Assembly (NCBI GenBank): GCA_910584305.1
Contig: CAJTZW010000005.1
Span: forward strand, 29,891 to 93,890
DNA length: 64,000 bases
Direction: 5' to 3'
Source of the DNA: an uncultured Bacilli bacterium
GTDB taxonomy: Bacteria > Bacillota_I > Bacilli_A > RF39 > UBA660
In this document: positions 33,936-42,179 of the stretch, piece after piece
Layout: the number at the start of each line of letters is the position of its first letter
Numbering within the stretch: position 1 is the first letter of the stretch
Translations under genes and position numbers: made by a program
Notes under the pieces: model-generated
Seen by the model: only the letters and a program-made list of their open reading frames with translations
Told to the model about the DNA's origin: nothing
Database searches by the model: none

Positions 33936-35914
33936 ATACGCAAATTATTTTTTAGTTCATCTTCACTCCAGATTGTTATTCCTAGTTCCTTTGCTTTATC
34001 ATATTTACTTCCAGGATCTTTTCCTACAACTACCACATCTGTTTTTTTTGTAACACTACTGGTTACTTTTCCACCACGTGACTCAATCATATCCGTAGCT
34101 TCATTTCGAGTCAGTACCTCTAATGTACCTGTTAGTACAAAGGTTTTGTTTTCGAAAGATTCATCACTTACTACTTCTTCCTTTAAATATTTCATATTAA
34201 TACCCAATTCTTTTAGATTGTTTATAATCTCCATATTTTCTTCATTGTCAAAATATTCACGAATTGACTTTGCAATGATATCCCCTATTGTTGGTATAGA
34301 AGCAATATCTTCCAGTGAGGCATTTATAATGTTATCAATACTGCCATAATGCGATGCAACTATCTTAGCCACTTTTTTCCCCATATGGCGAATTCCTAGT
34401 GCGAATAATAATTGCTCCAATGAATTTTCTTTACTTTGTTCAATAGAGCTTAATAAATTATTAATACTTTTTTCTCCGAATCCCTCTAGTTCTTTTAATT
34501 CCTCTTTATACTGATATAGTTTATAGAAATCTGGTATTCGTTTTAGATATCCCATGTTATAAAAATCTTCTATGATAGATTCTCCAAATCCATCAATATT
34601 CATAGTATCTCTACTTGCATAGTGAATTAAACCTTCTATCTTTCTTGCATCACACATCGTATTCAAGCAATAGTACGCAGCTTCATTTTCTTTTCTAACA
34701 AGTTTCGTTCCACAAATTGGGCAGGTTTCGATCATTTTGAATGGCACTTCTTCTCCAGTTCTTCTCTCTTTAATAACTCTTACTACTTCTGGAATCACAT
34801 CCCCTGCTTTATGAATAGCAATTGTATCATTGATCATAATTTCTTTCTCTTTAATGTAGTCTTCATTATGAAGGGTTACACTACGAATTACAGAACCTGC
34901 TAAATGAACAGGATTCAAATCGGCCCTAGGTGTAATCTTTCCCGTTCTTCCCACACAGAATTCTATATTGGTAAGTTTTGTCAATACTTCTTCTGCTGGA
35001 AATTTGTATGCAACTGCCCACTTTGGTGTTCTAGCAGTGTATCCAAGACGTTGCTGTTCATTCAAATCATCTACTTTAATAACAATTCCATCAATCTCAT
35101 ATGGTAAATCACTTCTTTTGTTTGTCCACTCTACAATATAGTCAATAACTTCCTCTATATTGTTACATACTTTTATATTTGGATTTACTGTAAATCCTAG
35201 ATTACACATCATGGAAAGAGCATCGTGATGAAATTTTATGTTAAAGTTTTCTGGAGTAGGTAAATGATAAATGAATGTGGATAAATTTCGTTTTGCTGCA
35301 ATACGACTATCAAGTTGTCTAACAGATCCTGCCGCTGCGTTTCTAGGATTGGCAAATAAAGGTTCATTTTTCTTTTGGCGTTCTTCATTTAACTTGATAA
35401 AAGATCGCTTTGGCATATATATCTCGCCACGTACTTCGATTTCTTCTTGTATATCAATTGATAATGGAATTGACTTAATAGTTTCCACATTATGTGTGAT
35501 ATTCTCTCCCACAACCCCATTTCCACGAGTAGCTCCTCTAACCAGTTTTCCTTCTCTATATAAAAGCGAAACGGATAATCCATCTATCTTTAATTCACAA
35601 ACATAGACTGGATTTGCAACTATCTTTCGTACTCTTTCATCAAAATCTCTCACTTCTTGTTCACTAAATACATCAGCAAGAGACATCATTGGTACTTCAT
35701 GGGTGACTTTTACAAATTCATCAATAACTTTTCCACCAACCCTTTTAGTTGGAGAATCATCTCTAATTAGTTCAGGATGCTTCTTTTCAAGTTGTTCAAG
35801 TTCATGGTATAAATCATCATATTCCTGATCGGTAATTGTTGGCATATCTAGTTCATAGTAGTTTCTACTTGCTTCATTCAATATTTTTATTAACTCATCT
35901 ACTCTATCTTGCAT
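33929..35914 (-). CDS. ligA: NAD-dependent DNA ligase
   Basis: This 661-residue enzyme starts at the ATG at 35912-35914 (MQDRVDELIK) with GGTGA upstream; the upstream ATG at 35950 gives a non-homologous leader. It has the Ia domain, the adenylation Lys109 in ELKIDG, the OB fold, a four-Cys zinc finger (CPICGTKL ... CLNTMCDARK), helix-hairpin-helix repeats (ELEGFGEKSINNLL) and a C-terminal BRCT domain (ENKTFVLTGTLEVLTRNEA). It seals nicks in replication and repair. In most Bacillota it directly follows pcrA; here two membrane-protein genes lie between. Confidence 0.97.
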   Translation of the reverse strand: MQDRVDELIKILNEASRNYYELDMPTITDQEYDDLYHELEQLEKKHPELIRDDSPTKRVGGKVIDEFVKVTHEVPMMSLADVFSEQEVRDFDERVRKIVANPVYVCELKIDGLSVSLLYREGKLVRGATRGNGVVGENITHNVETIKSIPLSIDIQEEIEVRGEIYMPKRSFIKLNEERQKKNEPLFANPRNAAAGSVRQLDSRIAAKRNLSTFIYHLPTPENFNIKFHHDALSMMCNLGFTVNPNIKVCNNIEEVIDYIVEWTNKRSDLPYEIDGIVIKVDDLNEQQRLGYTARTPKWAVAYKFPAEEVLTKLTNIEFCVGRTGKITPRADLNPVHLAGSVIRSVTLHNEDYIKEKEIMINDTIAIHKAGDVIPEVVRVIKERRTGEEVPFKMIETCPICGTKLVRKENEAAYYCLNTMCDARKIEGLIHYASRDTMNIDGFGESIIEDFYNMGYLKRIPDFYKLYQYKEELKELEGFGEKSINNLLSSIEQSKENSLEQLLFALGIRHMGKKVAKIVASHYGSIDNIINASLEDIASIPTIGDIIAKSIREYFDNEENMEIINNLKELGINMKYLKEEVVSDESFENKTFVLTGTLEVLTRNEATDMIESRGGKVTSSVTKKTDVVVVGKDPGSKYDKAKELGITIWSEDELKNNLRIE

Positions 35915-35971
35915 CTTATATTCACCATAATAATTATACCAAAATATCAAAGATATGAGAATAACTGTATA

Positions 35972-36002
35972 ATAAAAATATCACTTCATATGAAGCAATA
36001 TT
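35972..36002 (-). terminator. Probable terminator after the 269-residue membrane protein
   Basis: AATATTGCTTC - ATAT - GAAGTGATATT (minus strand) is an 11-bp stem with two wobble pairs, then TTTTTA. It would separate ligA from the upstream genes at least partly. Confidence 0.6.
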
Positions 36003-36018
36003 TGTTATTATAATCTTA

Positions 36019-36828
36019 TTATTTGATAAAATTTTGTGTAATTATTGTTAATTGTGCTAAACAATCTTCTGAAAAACCAGCTAAGTTCATTACGAATTGC
36101 AATAAAATAGGAAGTAATAAGAAGACAATTCCAGCTATAATTCTCTTTAAGAATCTTTTTCCAGAAGTTTTTAAATCTTTATCTTCTCCTGTGAATACGA
36201 CTTTTAAGAAATCAATAATTCCAAGAACAATAATTAATACTGGGACAAGTATTCTTATCACTGTATATACCCTTTGTATAAAACTCCAAGTATCATACCC
36301 AAACATTCCGCAATAAACTGCAGTAGATCCTGAACTTGATGTAGATTTCCATACTAAAGTTGGCTGATCACTCCTGATTATTGTCACAATCTTATCACCG
36401 ATTATAATAGGAATCTGAAAGCTCGACCTATTAGTCAATACTGTATATATGGCATCTTCAACATCTTCCCATGCACCTTCATCTCTATTCCACATCTGGT
36501 ATTTATTATGAAGATATAAATGTGAAGGGCAGGAGGATGAATCTGTAAATGAAATTTTCATTTGGAACATATTTGTTTCATTCAATGTATCCTTCAATGT
36601 ATTTAATAATGAACTATCATGTATAGTAATCTGATTTGTAACAGACCTTTTTATAGTAATATTTTGTACATCGGCAAAAACGTCCGAACCGAACAGAGGA
36701 ATAAATTTTGAAACATATTCCCTATCCCCTGACTCTAACTCATATTCACACACAAGTGTTGCATTTACAGAATTCATACAAAAGAATAGTGCAAAAATAG
36801 TCGCTCCTAAATAGAATAACTTCTTCAT
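36019..36828 (-). CDS. Secreted/membrane protein with C-terminal TrbC/VirB2-like two-TM segment
   Basis: This 269-residue protein has a signal peptide (about 1-23, ending VNA-TLVC), an extracellular part of ~160 residues, and a C-terminal pair of TMs (about 190-215 and 235-255). Between them is a short charged loop, FTGEDKDLKTSGKRFLKRII. This TM-charged loop-TM layout recalls TrbC/VirB2 pilin-like proteins, which are fairly common as solitary genes in uncultured Bacillota. The extracellular part has no recognised domain. It is 2 bases downstream of a 52-residue membrane protein gene and between pcrA and ligA. Function unknown. Confidence 0.75.
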   Translation of the reverse strand: MKKLFYLGATIFALFFCMNSVNATLVCEYELESGDREYVSKFIPLFGSDVFADVQNITIKRSVTNQITIHDSSLLNTLKDTLNETNMFQMKISFTDSSSCPSHLYLHNKYQMWNRDEGAWEDVEDAIYTVLTNRSSFQIPIIIGDKIVTIIRSDQPTLVWKSTSSSGSTAVYCGMFGYDTWSFIQRVYTVIRILVPVLIIVLGIIDFLKVVFTGEDKDLKTSGKRFLKRIIAGIVFLLLPILLQFVMNLAGFSEDCLAQLTIITQNFIK

Positions 36829-36830
36829 GA

Positions 36831-36989
36831 TTACCCCTGCTTATTTAGTGCACGATATGCTACTACAAATACTAGAATTCCTAAAAAGAATAGACCTATC
36901 CATAATAACGGGTTACTACTATTATTAATAATCCATTCTTTAAAATTATCTGCAACGCCATTTATACTATCTATTATATTTAATACCAT
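36831..36989 (-). CDS. 52-residue single-TM protein between pcrA and ligA
   Basis: The frame runs from the ATG at 36987-36989 to TAA at 36831-36833. An AGGTGAT ribosome site lies immediately upstream and the start is 8 bases after the pcrA stop. It has an amphipathic N-terminal half (MVLNIIDSINGVADNFKEWI) and one TM (PLLWIGLFFLGILVFVVAY) with a basic end (RALNKQG). It is followed two bases after its stop by the gene for the 269-residue protein. I regard it as real because of the spacing and ribosome site. Confidence 0.7.
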   Translation of the reverse strand: MVLNIIDSINGVADNFKEWIINNSSNPLLWIGLFFLGILVFVVAYRALNKQG

Positions 36990-36997
36990 ATGATCAC

Positions 36998-39085
36998 CTA
37001 TATCTTTCTATACGTTTTATGCCCTTTTAACAGTTTTTTAATTCCATATGGATGAGGGAATGCGATTGTTAAGATACTTTTATCTACACTGACAATCACA
37101 CCTTCCCCAAATGTATCATGTAATACCTTTTCACCCACTTTATATTCTATATTATCATTTATTTCTGATTTGTCAAATATTTTTACTTTGTTTTCTTCTT
37201 TTATAACATCACTATCTAGTAAATCTTCATTGATTTCTTCTATGAATCTACTTGGTGCATTATAACTATCCATACCATAGATTGTTCTTTTTCTAGCATT
37301 AATTAAATACAGTCCTTGTTTGGCCCTTGTTATTGCAACATAGCAAAGCCTTCTTTCTTCTTCTAATGCTTCTGTTTCAAATAAGGAATTGTTATGTGGG
37401 AATATTCCTTCTTCTAAGCCGATAATAAATACATAGTCAAATTCAAGTCCTTTTGCAGAGTGGACTGTCATCAGTGTAATCACATCATTGTTCTCTTTAT
37501 GTTCTTCAATATCCGATACTAGGCTTATTTCTGCTAAAAATTCTTCTAGGGATATAATACCATTTTTTTCCTCAAAGTTTTTTGTAATTGTTTTGAATTC
37601 TTCTAAGTTTTCAAGGCGGATATCTGCTTCCATAGAATCCTCTTCTTCTAATTCTTTTTTTATCCCTGTTTTCTCTAAAATTAGATTCACAAGTTCTGTT
37701 AATGAACAAGAATCTGCTTGCATTCTTAATTCTTCAATAATTTTTTTAAATTCTAGTTCCTTTCCACTATCGATTGCATCATATAAAGCACACCCTTGAA
37801 GTAGGGCTTTTTGATTCAAATTTTCGATGGTTTTAAGACCAATACCCCTCTTTGGAACATTGATAATTCTTTCTAGACTAGCATCATCATATGTATTATA
37901 AATTAGTTTCATATAGGATATCAAATCTTTAATCTCTTTTCTATTATAGAAATAAAAGCTCCCTACAACTTTATATGGAATATTCTCTTTTAAAAGAACT
38001 TCTTCCATATTTCTTGATTGTGCATTGGTTCTATATAATACTGCAATGGATGAAGCAGAAACACCCTCATCAAATAGTTTATATATTTGCTTTATTACAT
38101 ATTCTGCCTCATCCTTTTCCGTAGAAGCCTTATGGTATTTTATTTTTAAACCAGTCTCATTTTCAGTCCATAAATTTTTCTCTTTTTTCATTTTATTATT
38201 TTTAATAACATCATTGGCTGCTTCTAATATCGTTTTTGTTGAACGATAATTTTGTTCTAAAAGAATTGTCTTTGATGCAGGAAAATCTTTTTCAAAATTT
38301 AAGATATTTTTATAATTTGCTCCACGCCAAGAATAAATCGATTGAGAATCATCTCCTACGACACAAATATTTTGATATTTAGCTGATATCATTTTCGTCA
38401 GGATATATTGTGCTTGGTTGGTATCTTGATACTCATCAATTAATATATATTGATATCTTTCTTGATATTGTTTTAAAACTTCTGGGTATGTTCTAAACAA
38501 AATAATAGGTAGTGTTAGCAAATCGTCAAAATCCACAGAATTATTGATTAATAATTTGTGCTCATACTTTTTATATACACTGGCTACAACTTCTTCAAAA
38601 TCCGTTGCTGCAATCCTATCATATTCATGACTATCAACGAGTTCATTTTTTGCGCCACTTATTTTACTTCGAATTGCCTTTGGATTGTATTCTTTAATAT
38701 CATATCCATTATCTTTCATAATTTTTTTTATAATTGTAAGTGAATCATCACTATCTAGGATAGTAAAATTACTTTTATACCCCAATTTTTCATAATTATC
38801 TCGTAAAATTGAAAGTCCAAAAGAATGGAATGTCGATATTTGAATTTCATAGCCAATACTTCCTAGCATATGAATAACACGTTCTTTCATTTCTTTTGCA
38901 GCCTTATTTGTAAATGTAATTGCTAGAATATGTCCTGGATGAATTCCTAATTCTTCTACTAAGTAGGCAATGCGGGTTGTTAGGACTCTTGTCTTTCCAC
39001 TCCCTGCCCCAGCAAGTACAAGTAAAGGGCCATCTGTGGTTTTGACTGCTATTTGTTGCATGTCATTTAATGTATCTAATTTCAT
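36998..39085 (-). CDS. pcrA: ATP-dependent DNA helicase PcrA/UvrD
   Basis: This 695-residue SF1A helicase has Walker A GAGSGKTRVL, motif II DEYQDTNQAQY, motif III GDDSQSIYSWRGANY, and later TVHSAKGLEFDYVFIIG and EERRLCYVAITRAK. The C-terminal end has the PcrA Tudor-like domain (VGEKVLHDTFGEGVIVSVD). It works in nucleotide excision repair, rolling-circle replication and removal of RNA polymerase or RecA from DNA. It heads a pcrA-x-x-ligA gene group. Confidence 0.97.
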   Translation of the reverse strand: MKLDTLNDMQQIAVKTTDGPLLVLAGAGSGKTRVLTTRIAYLVEELGIHPGHILAITFTNKAAKEMKERVIHMLGSIGYEIQISTFHSFGLSILRDNYEKLGYKSNFTILDSDDSLTIIKKIMKDNGYDIKEYNPKAIRSKISGAKNELVDSHEYDRIAATDFEEVVASVYKKYEHKLLINNSVDFDDLLTLPIILFRTYPEVLKQYQERYQYILIDEYQDTNQAQYILTKMISAKYQNICVVGDDSQSIYSWRGANYKNILNFEKDFPASKTILLEQNYRSTKTILEAANDVIKNNKMKKEKNLWTENETGLKIKYHKASTEKDEAEYVIKQIYKLFDEGVSASSIAVLYRTNAQSRNMEEVLLKENIPYKVVGSFYFYNRKEIKDLISYMKLIYNTYDDASLERIINVPKRGIGLKTIENLNQKALLQGCALYDAIDSGKELEFKKIIEELRMQADSCSLTELVNLILEKTGIKKELEEEDSMEADIRLENLEEFKTITKNFEEKNGIISLEEFLAEISLVSDIEEHKENNDVITLMTVHSAKGLEFDYVFIIGLEEGIFPHNNSLFETEALEEERRLCYVAITRAKQGLYLINARKRTIYGMDSYNAPSRFIEEINEDLLDSDVIKEENKVKIFDKSEINDNIEYKVGEKVLHDTFGEGVIVSVDKSILTIAFPHPYGIKKLLKGHKTYRKI

Positions 39086-39107
39086 TCTTTCACCTTCTCT
39101 TAATTAT

Positions 39108-39468
39108 TTATTTCTTCATTTTTATTTCAATCATAAATTTATCAAAATCCGATTCAGATAATTTATCTTGTACAATTCTATATTTTTCAAACTCGGATAA
39201 AGTAAAACTTTCTGCGACTTTAATGGAAACTTTACCTGGATTATCTAGTTCCTCTCTTTCATTAAACTGTAAAAATACATCTAATCTTTTTTCCAATCTT
39301 CGGCAGTATGTAAGAAATCCTTACATACTGAATTTCTATCTAATTCGTGTTCTAAAATATTATTTAAATGCATCGTAACATTATTTCTAGTTGTATCAAA
39401 AAGTTCATCAAAATATGGATCATTTCCGTTGTTTTTAAATCTTTCGACATTCAAATTATAGCCTTTTA
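39108..39468 (-). pseudogene. Mosaic RhuM fragment (N-terminal piece fused to C-terminal tail)
   Basis: The minus strand reads KEYLIKGYNLNVERFKNNG, then FDELFDTTRNNVTMHLNNIL, then NSVCKDFLHTAEDWKKRLDV, and then the RhuM tail FLQFNEREELDNPGKVSIKV ending at FDKFMIEIKMKK (39108). In intact RhuM proteins the TTRxNVxxHLxNI block is at the N-terminus and the FLQFN block near the C-terminus, so the ~150 residues between are deleted. It follows the separate RhuM N-terminal fragment at 39469, so two gene copies seem to have contributed. Confidence 0.7.
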
Positions 39469-39801
39469 TTAGGTATTCTTTAATTTTTCATTAGCCCATA
39501 TTCTAAATTTAGTTCCCTCTTCAGATTTTACACGGAAACCAATAGCAATTATCATATCTAAATTATAATAATTAGTTGGTTTTGTAGAAAATTCGGAATT
39601 TCCGAATTTTCTCATAGTATTCGTCTCTATTAGTTCATTTTCTAAATATATATTCTTGATATGTTCATTAATCGTCGATTTTGCTTTATTATATAATTTG
39701 CTTATTTGTTCCTGTGTAAGCCAAATATTTTCATTCTCTAAAATAACTTCAACTTTTATATTATTGCCTAATTCATATATTAAAAAATTGTTTTTTTTCA
39801 T
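39469..39801 (-). pseudogene. RhuM-family N-terminal fragment
   Basis: The 110 residues carry the RhuM opening IWLTQEQISKLYNKAKSTIN, TMRKFGNSEFSTKPTNYYNL, and DMIIAIGFRVKSEEGTKFRI with WANEKL. The frame ends there, although full RhuM is about 330 residues. The downstream fragment at 39108-39468 continues in another frame. RhuM genes are found in pathogenicity islands and near restriction systems; function unknown. Confidence 0.75.
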
Positions 39802-39966
39802 TCATCACACCCCCTTACAATACAACAGAAATTTTAATTGTTAAACTCCTTTTATTTTTAATACCAATCCAATTGTTATTAAGTTTTTTAAACTGTGCCA
39901 TTTCAGTTAGCATACTGTATTCTTTTTCATTTATCTCTTGTTGTCTTGTATATATTTAAATAATTT

Positions 39967-40626
39967 CTATTTTTTTCTTACACCATTTTCCTTTTCTATA
40001 TCAGTCCTTACTATCATTTTACGAAGATATTCTTTCAATGGGCCTAATTCACAAGTAGCACCTGCAATCGTAAGAGCCTGAATTAACCCATCTTTTTCAT
40101 TTGCCGAAATATTTGAATAATCTAAGCTATATTTACCAAATGAAATATATTGACTCACATAATTAACGTATTGCCTTAAAAATTCTCTCTCAACTCTTCC
40201 GTTACCTTCCCTAAATGGATGAATTATATCTAGTTCACTATATAGATAGGTAAGTACATCTACCAATGCTTCTTCATTATTTATCCGAATTGCTAATTTT
40301 CTTGCTTTCTCTAAAGTATCTTTTAGATTAAAATAGATAAAATTTGGAAGACAAAATGGAATATTTTTCTCAATTACTTCATCTCGTATTTGTCCTGCGA
40401 AGGGATAAATATCCTCGAACAATATCTTATGAATATTTAAATAATAATCTACAGTGAACTTCATCTCTGTTTGATTTAAGTATAGCTTCGCCAATTTATA
40501 ATTTGTAATTACTCTCTCCACTTTTTCCAATTCTTCATTATTTTCTAAACCACAATTATTTTTCAATAATCCGTTTTCTAATTCGGCGGTAGATTTATAA
40601 TTTAATATATCCTCATATCTTGCCAT
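39967..40626 (-). CDS. Fic-domain protein (AMPylase-type toxin)
   Basis: This 219-residue protein has the full Fic motif HPFREGNGRVER at 136-147 and the flap region with IYPFAGQIRDEVIEKN, as in VbhT and other class I Fic toxins. These transfer AMP to Tyr or Thr of targets such as gyrase and topoisomerase IV. All catalytic residues are present. It has no own inhibitory helix at the N-terminus; the adjacent small gene supplies one. The two genes overlap by 14 bases. After its stop, a ~45-codon open frame with no start precedes the RhuM debris. Confidence 0.9.
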   Translation of the reverse strand: MARYEDILNYKSTAELENGLLKNNCGLENNEELEKVERVITNYKLAKLYLNQTEMKFTVDYYLNIHKILFEDIYPFAGQIRDEVIEKNIPFCLPNFIYFNLKDTLEKARKLAIRINNEEALVDVLTYLYSELDIIHPFREGNGRVEREFLRQYVNYVSQYISFGKYSLDYSNISANEKDGLIQALTIAGATCELGPLKEYLRKMIVRTDIEKENGVRKK

Positions 40627-40798
40627 TATTTTTCCTTCCTTTTACCTTTTGAGTAATAGATCTTAAAAAACTACTCTCTTTTGATGGATTCTGTAAAATT
40701 TGTTTTATTTTCTCAATCTCTTCTTCTGTAGGAGCTAGGTTTTCAATCTGACTTGATGCTTTAATATATTTAAGAGCTTTTTCGATTTCTTTATCCAT
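40613..40798 (-). CDS. VbhA-like Fic antitoxin
   Basis: This 61-residue protein sits directly upstream of the Fic gene. It contains the inhibitory motif S15-SQI-E19-N20, matching the [ST]xxxE[GN] signature of class I Fic antitoxins, in which the Glu blocks ATP gamma-phosphate binding. The following PTEEEIEKIKQIL fits the VbhA helix. The ribosome site GTGAG and ATG at 40796-40798 are reasonable. Confidence 0.85.
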   Translation of the reverse strand: MDKEIEKALKYIKASSQIENLAPTEEEIEKIKQILQNPSKESSFLRSITQKVKGRKNNGKI

Positions 40799-40806
40799 TT
40801 TTTATC

Positions 40807-41217
40807 TCACTTTCTAAATATTAAGAATTTACTAAAAATATAATTTATAATAACTACCACTACATTAGATATAATTTTGGCTACTAAAGAATTCATTTTT
40901 ATAGTATCAATCATGATAACCATGAGAATCATATCCACTACAAGAGAAAACAATCTAGCCCCAACAAATGCTACAGCCTCTTTTGTAGTTTCTTCTTTAC
41001 TCTTGTTTTTACTTTCAAATACTAGCAGTTTATTTGTCATAAAAGCAAAAATTACAGATAAAGTCCAGGCAATAACGTTGCTTAGTTTATACTCTACATG
41101 ACATATATCATTACATATCCAAAATGCTACAATATTTATAACAGTAGCTAATACTCCAAATATTAGGTATAAAATCAATTCTTTATATTTTCTATATAAG
41201 TCTTTACATATACTCAT
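40807..41217 (-). CDS. GtrA-family membrane protein
   Basis: The 136-residue product has four TMs and the GtrA pattern: YLIFGVLATVINIVAFWICN, then LSNVIAWTLSVIFAFMTNKL, ending NYIFSKFLIFRK. GtrA proteins work with polyprenyl-phosphate glycosyltransferases to flip or transfer lipid-linked sugars for surface polymers. It opens the polysaccharide gene set on this side, 11 bases after the glycosyltransferase pair. A GtrB-like partner lies at 48386. Confidence 0.9.
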   Translation of the reverse strand: MSICKDLYRKYKELILYLIFGVLATVINIVAFWICNDICHVEYKLSNVIAWTLSVIFAFMTNKLLVFESKNKSKEETTKEAVAFVGARLFSLVVDMILMVIMIDTIKMNSLVAKIISNVVVVIINYIFSKFLIFRK

Positions 41218-41228
41218 ATTCCCACTCC

Positions 41229-41708
41229 TTACAAACTGTCTACAAAGTCTTCAATCATATGAATAATTTTCTGATTATCACTAATATATTTATCTGGTTT
41301 AAAACCTTTTGCCTCTTCTAATATTTGGTCTAATTTATTTAAATTTTTGCAAGTCAATATGTAGTTCTTTTTCACAAATTCATCTACGATTTGCTGTTGA
41401 TGGTCATTTGTATGTTCTTTATATTTAGATAATCTTGGAATGGCAATCACTCTTTTATTTTTACGAATTGCCCCTAAGATAGAACCGACCCCTCCATGGG
41501 TGATAATTAAATCTGCCTGATCTATTAATTTATCGAATTTCTTCATAGGTATTAGATCAAATATTTCCATAGTATCAGATTCATATTTTGTAAAACCTGC
41601 TTGTACTATCACTTTATCTTTTATATTTCCTTTTTTTATTTGTTTATCAATCGCTTTTAACAACCTTTCAAAAGGTTTATCCTGTGTCCCTAAAGTTACT
41701 AAAATCAT
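41229..41708 (-). CDS. Glycosyltransferase subunit, Alg13/PssE-like
   Basis: This 159-residue protein has the Alg13/PssE features: MILVTLGTQDKPFERLLKAI at the N-terminus and ADLIITHGGVGSILGAIRKN, the donor-binding segment. It carries the catalytic C-terminal half of a two-part GT28 enzyme and works with the membrane subunit at 41705-42178, with which it overlaps by 4 bases. Together they add a sugar to a lipid-linked intermediate. Confidence 0.9.
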   Translation of the reverse strand: MILVTLGTQDKPFERLLKAIDKQIKKGNIKDKVIVQAGFTKYESDTMEIFDLIPMKKFDKLIDQADLIITHGGVGSILGAIRKNKRVIAIPRLSKYKEHTNDHQQQIVDEFVKKNYILTCKNLNKLDQILEEAKGFKPDKYISDNQKIIHMIEDFVDSL

Positions 41709-42178
41709 CTAAAAATCCAACCTCCATAGATAGCTTTTGGGTATAATTTTAACATAGACTCCCATTGTACTATGAATAAATCTGCTATCGGGTATACAAT
41801 TCTTCCTGCTAATGTTTTGGTATTCATATTCGCAAATGTTTCAATATAAATTACTTTTTTTCGAAATATGTGTGCTATATAACACATTGGTACTGCTGTA
41901 TGTGAACCTGTCGTTACAACTACATCTGGCTTTAATTTAAAGAAGTAATAAATACTCTTTAAACAATTCCATGGAAAAATAAATATGTATGATAACATAT
42001 GTTCTTTTGTTCCATATGCTAAATAACTGACATGTTCTTTATATTCTTCTTTTAATGAGGCATTTGATTTTGTTTTCTCTGTCATAATATGATAATCATA
42101 TTTTTTAAACAGTGGTTTTAATTCTAACAATTCTGTTAGGTGACCCCCTGTACTTGATATAAATAAAATCTTCTTCAT
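41705..42178 (-). CDS. Glycosyltransferase membrane subunit, Alg14/PssD-like
   Basis: This 157-residue protein starts KKILFISSTGGHLTELLELK, the Alg14 P-loop-like motif, and has VVTTGSHTAVPMCYIAHIFR followed by YIETFANM. It recruits the Alg13-like partner to the membrane. It is immediately downstream of the GT4 gene (one base gap) and upstream of the Alg13-like gene. Confidence 0.9.
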   Translation of the reverse strand: MKKILFISSTGGHLTELLELKPLFKKYDYHIMTEKTKSNASLKEEYKEHVSYLAYGTKEHMLSYIFIFPWNCLKSIYYFFKLKPDVVVTTGSHTAVPMCYIAHIFRKKVIYIETFANMNTKTLAGRIVYPIADLFIVQWESMLKLYPKAIYGGWIFR

Positions 42179-42179
42179 A

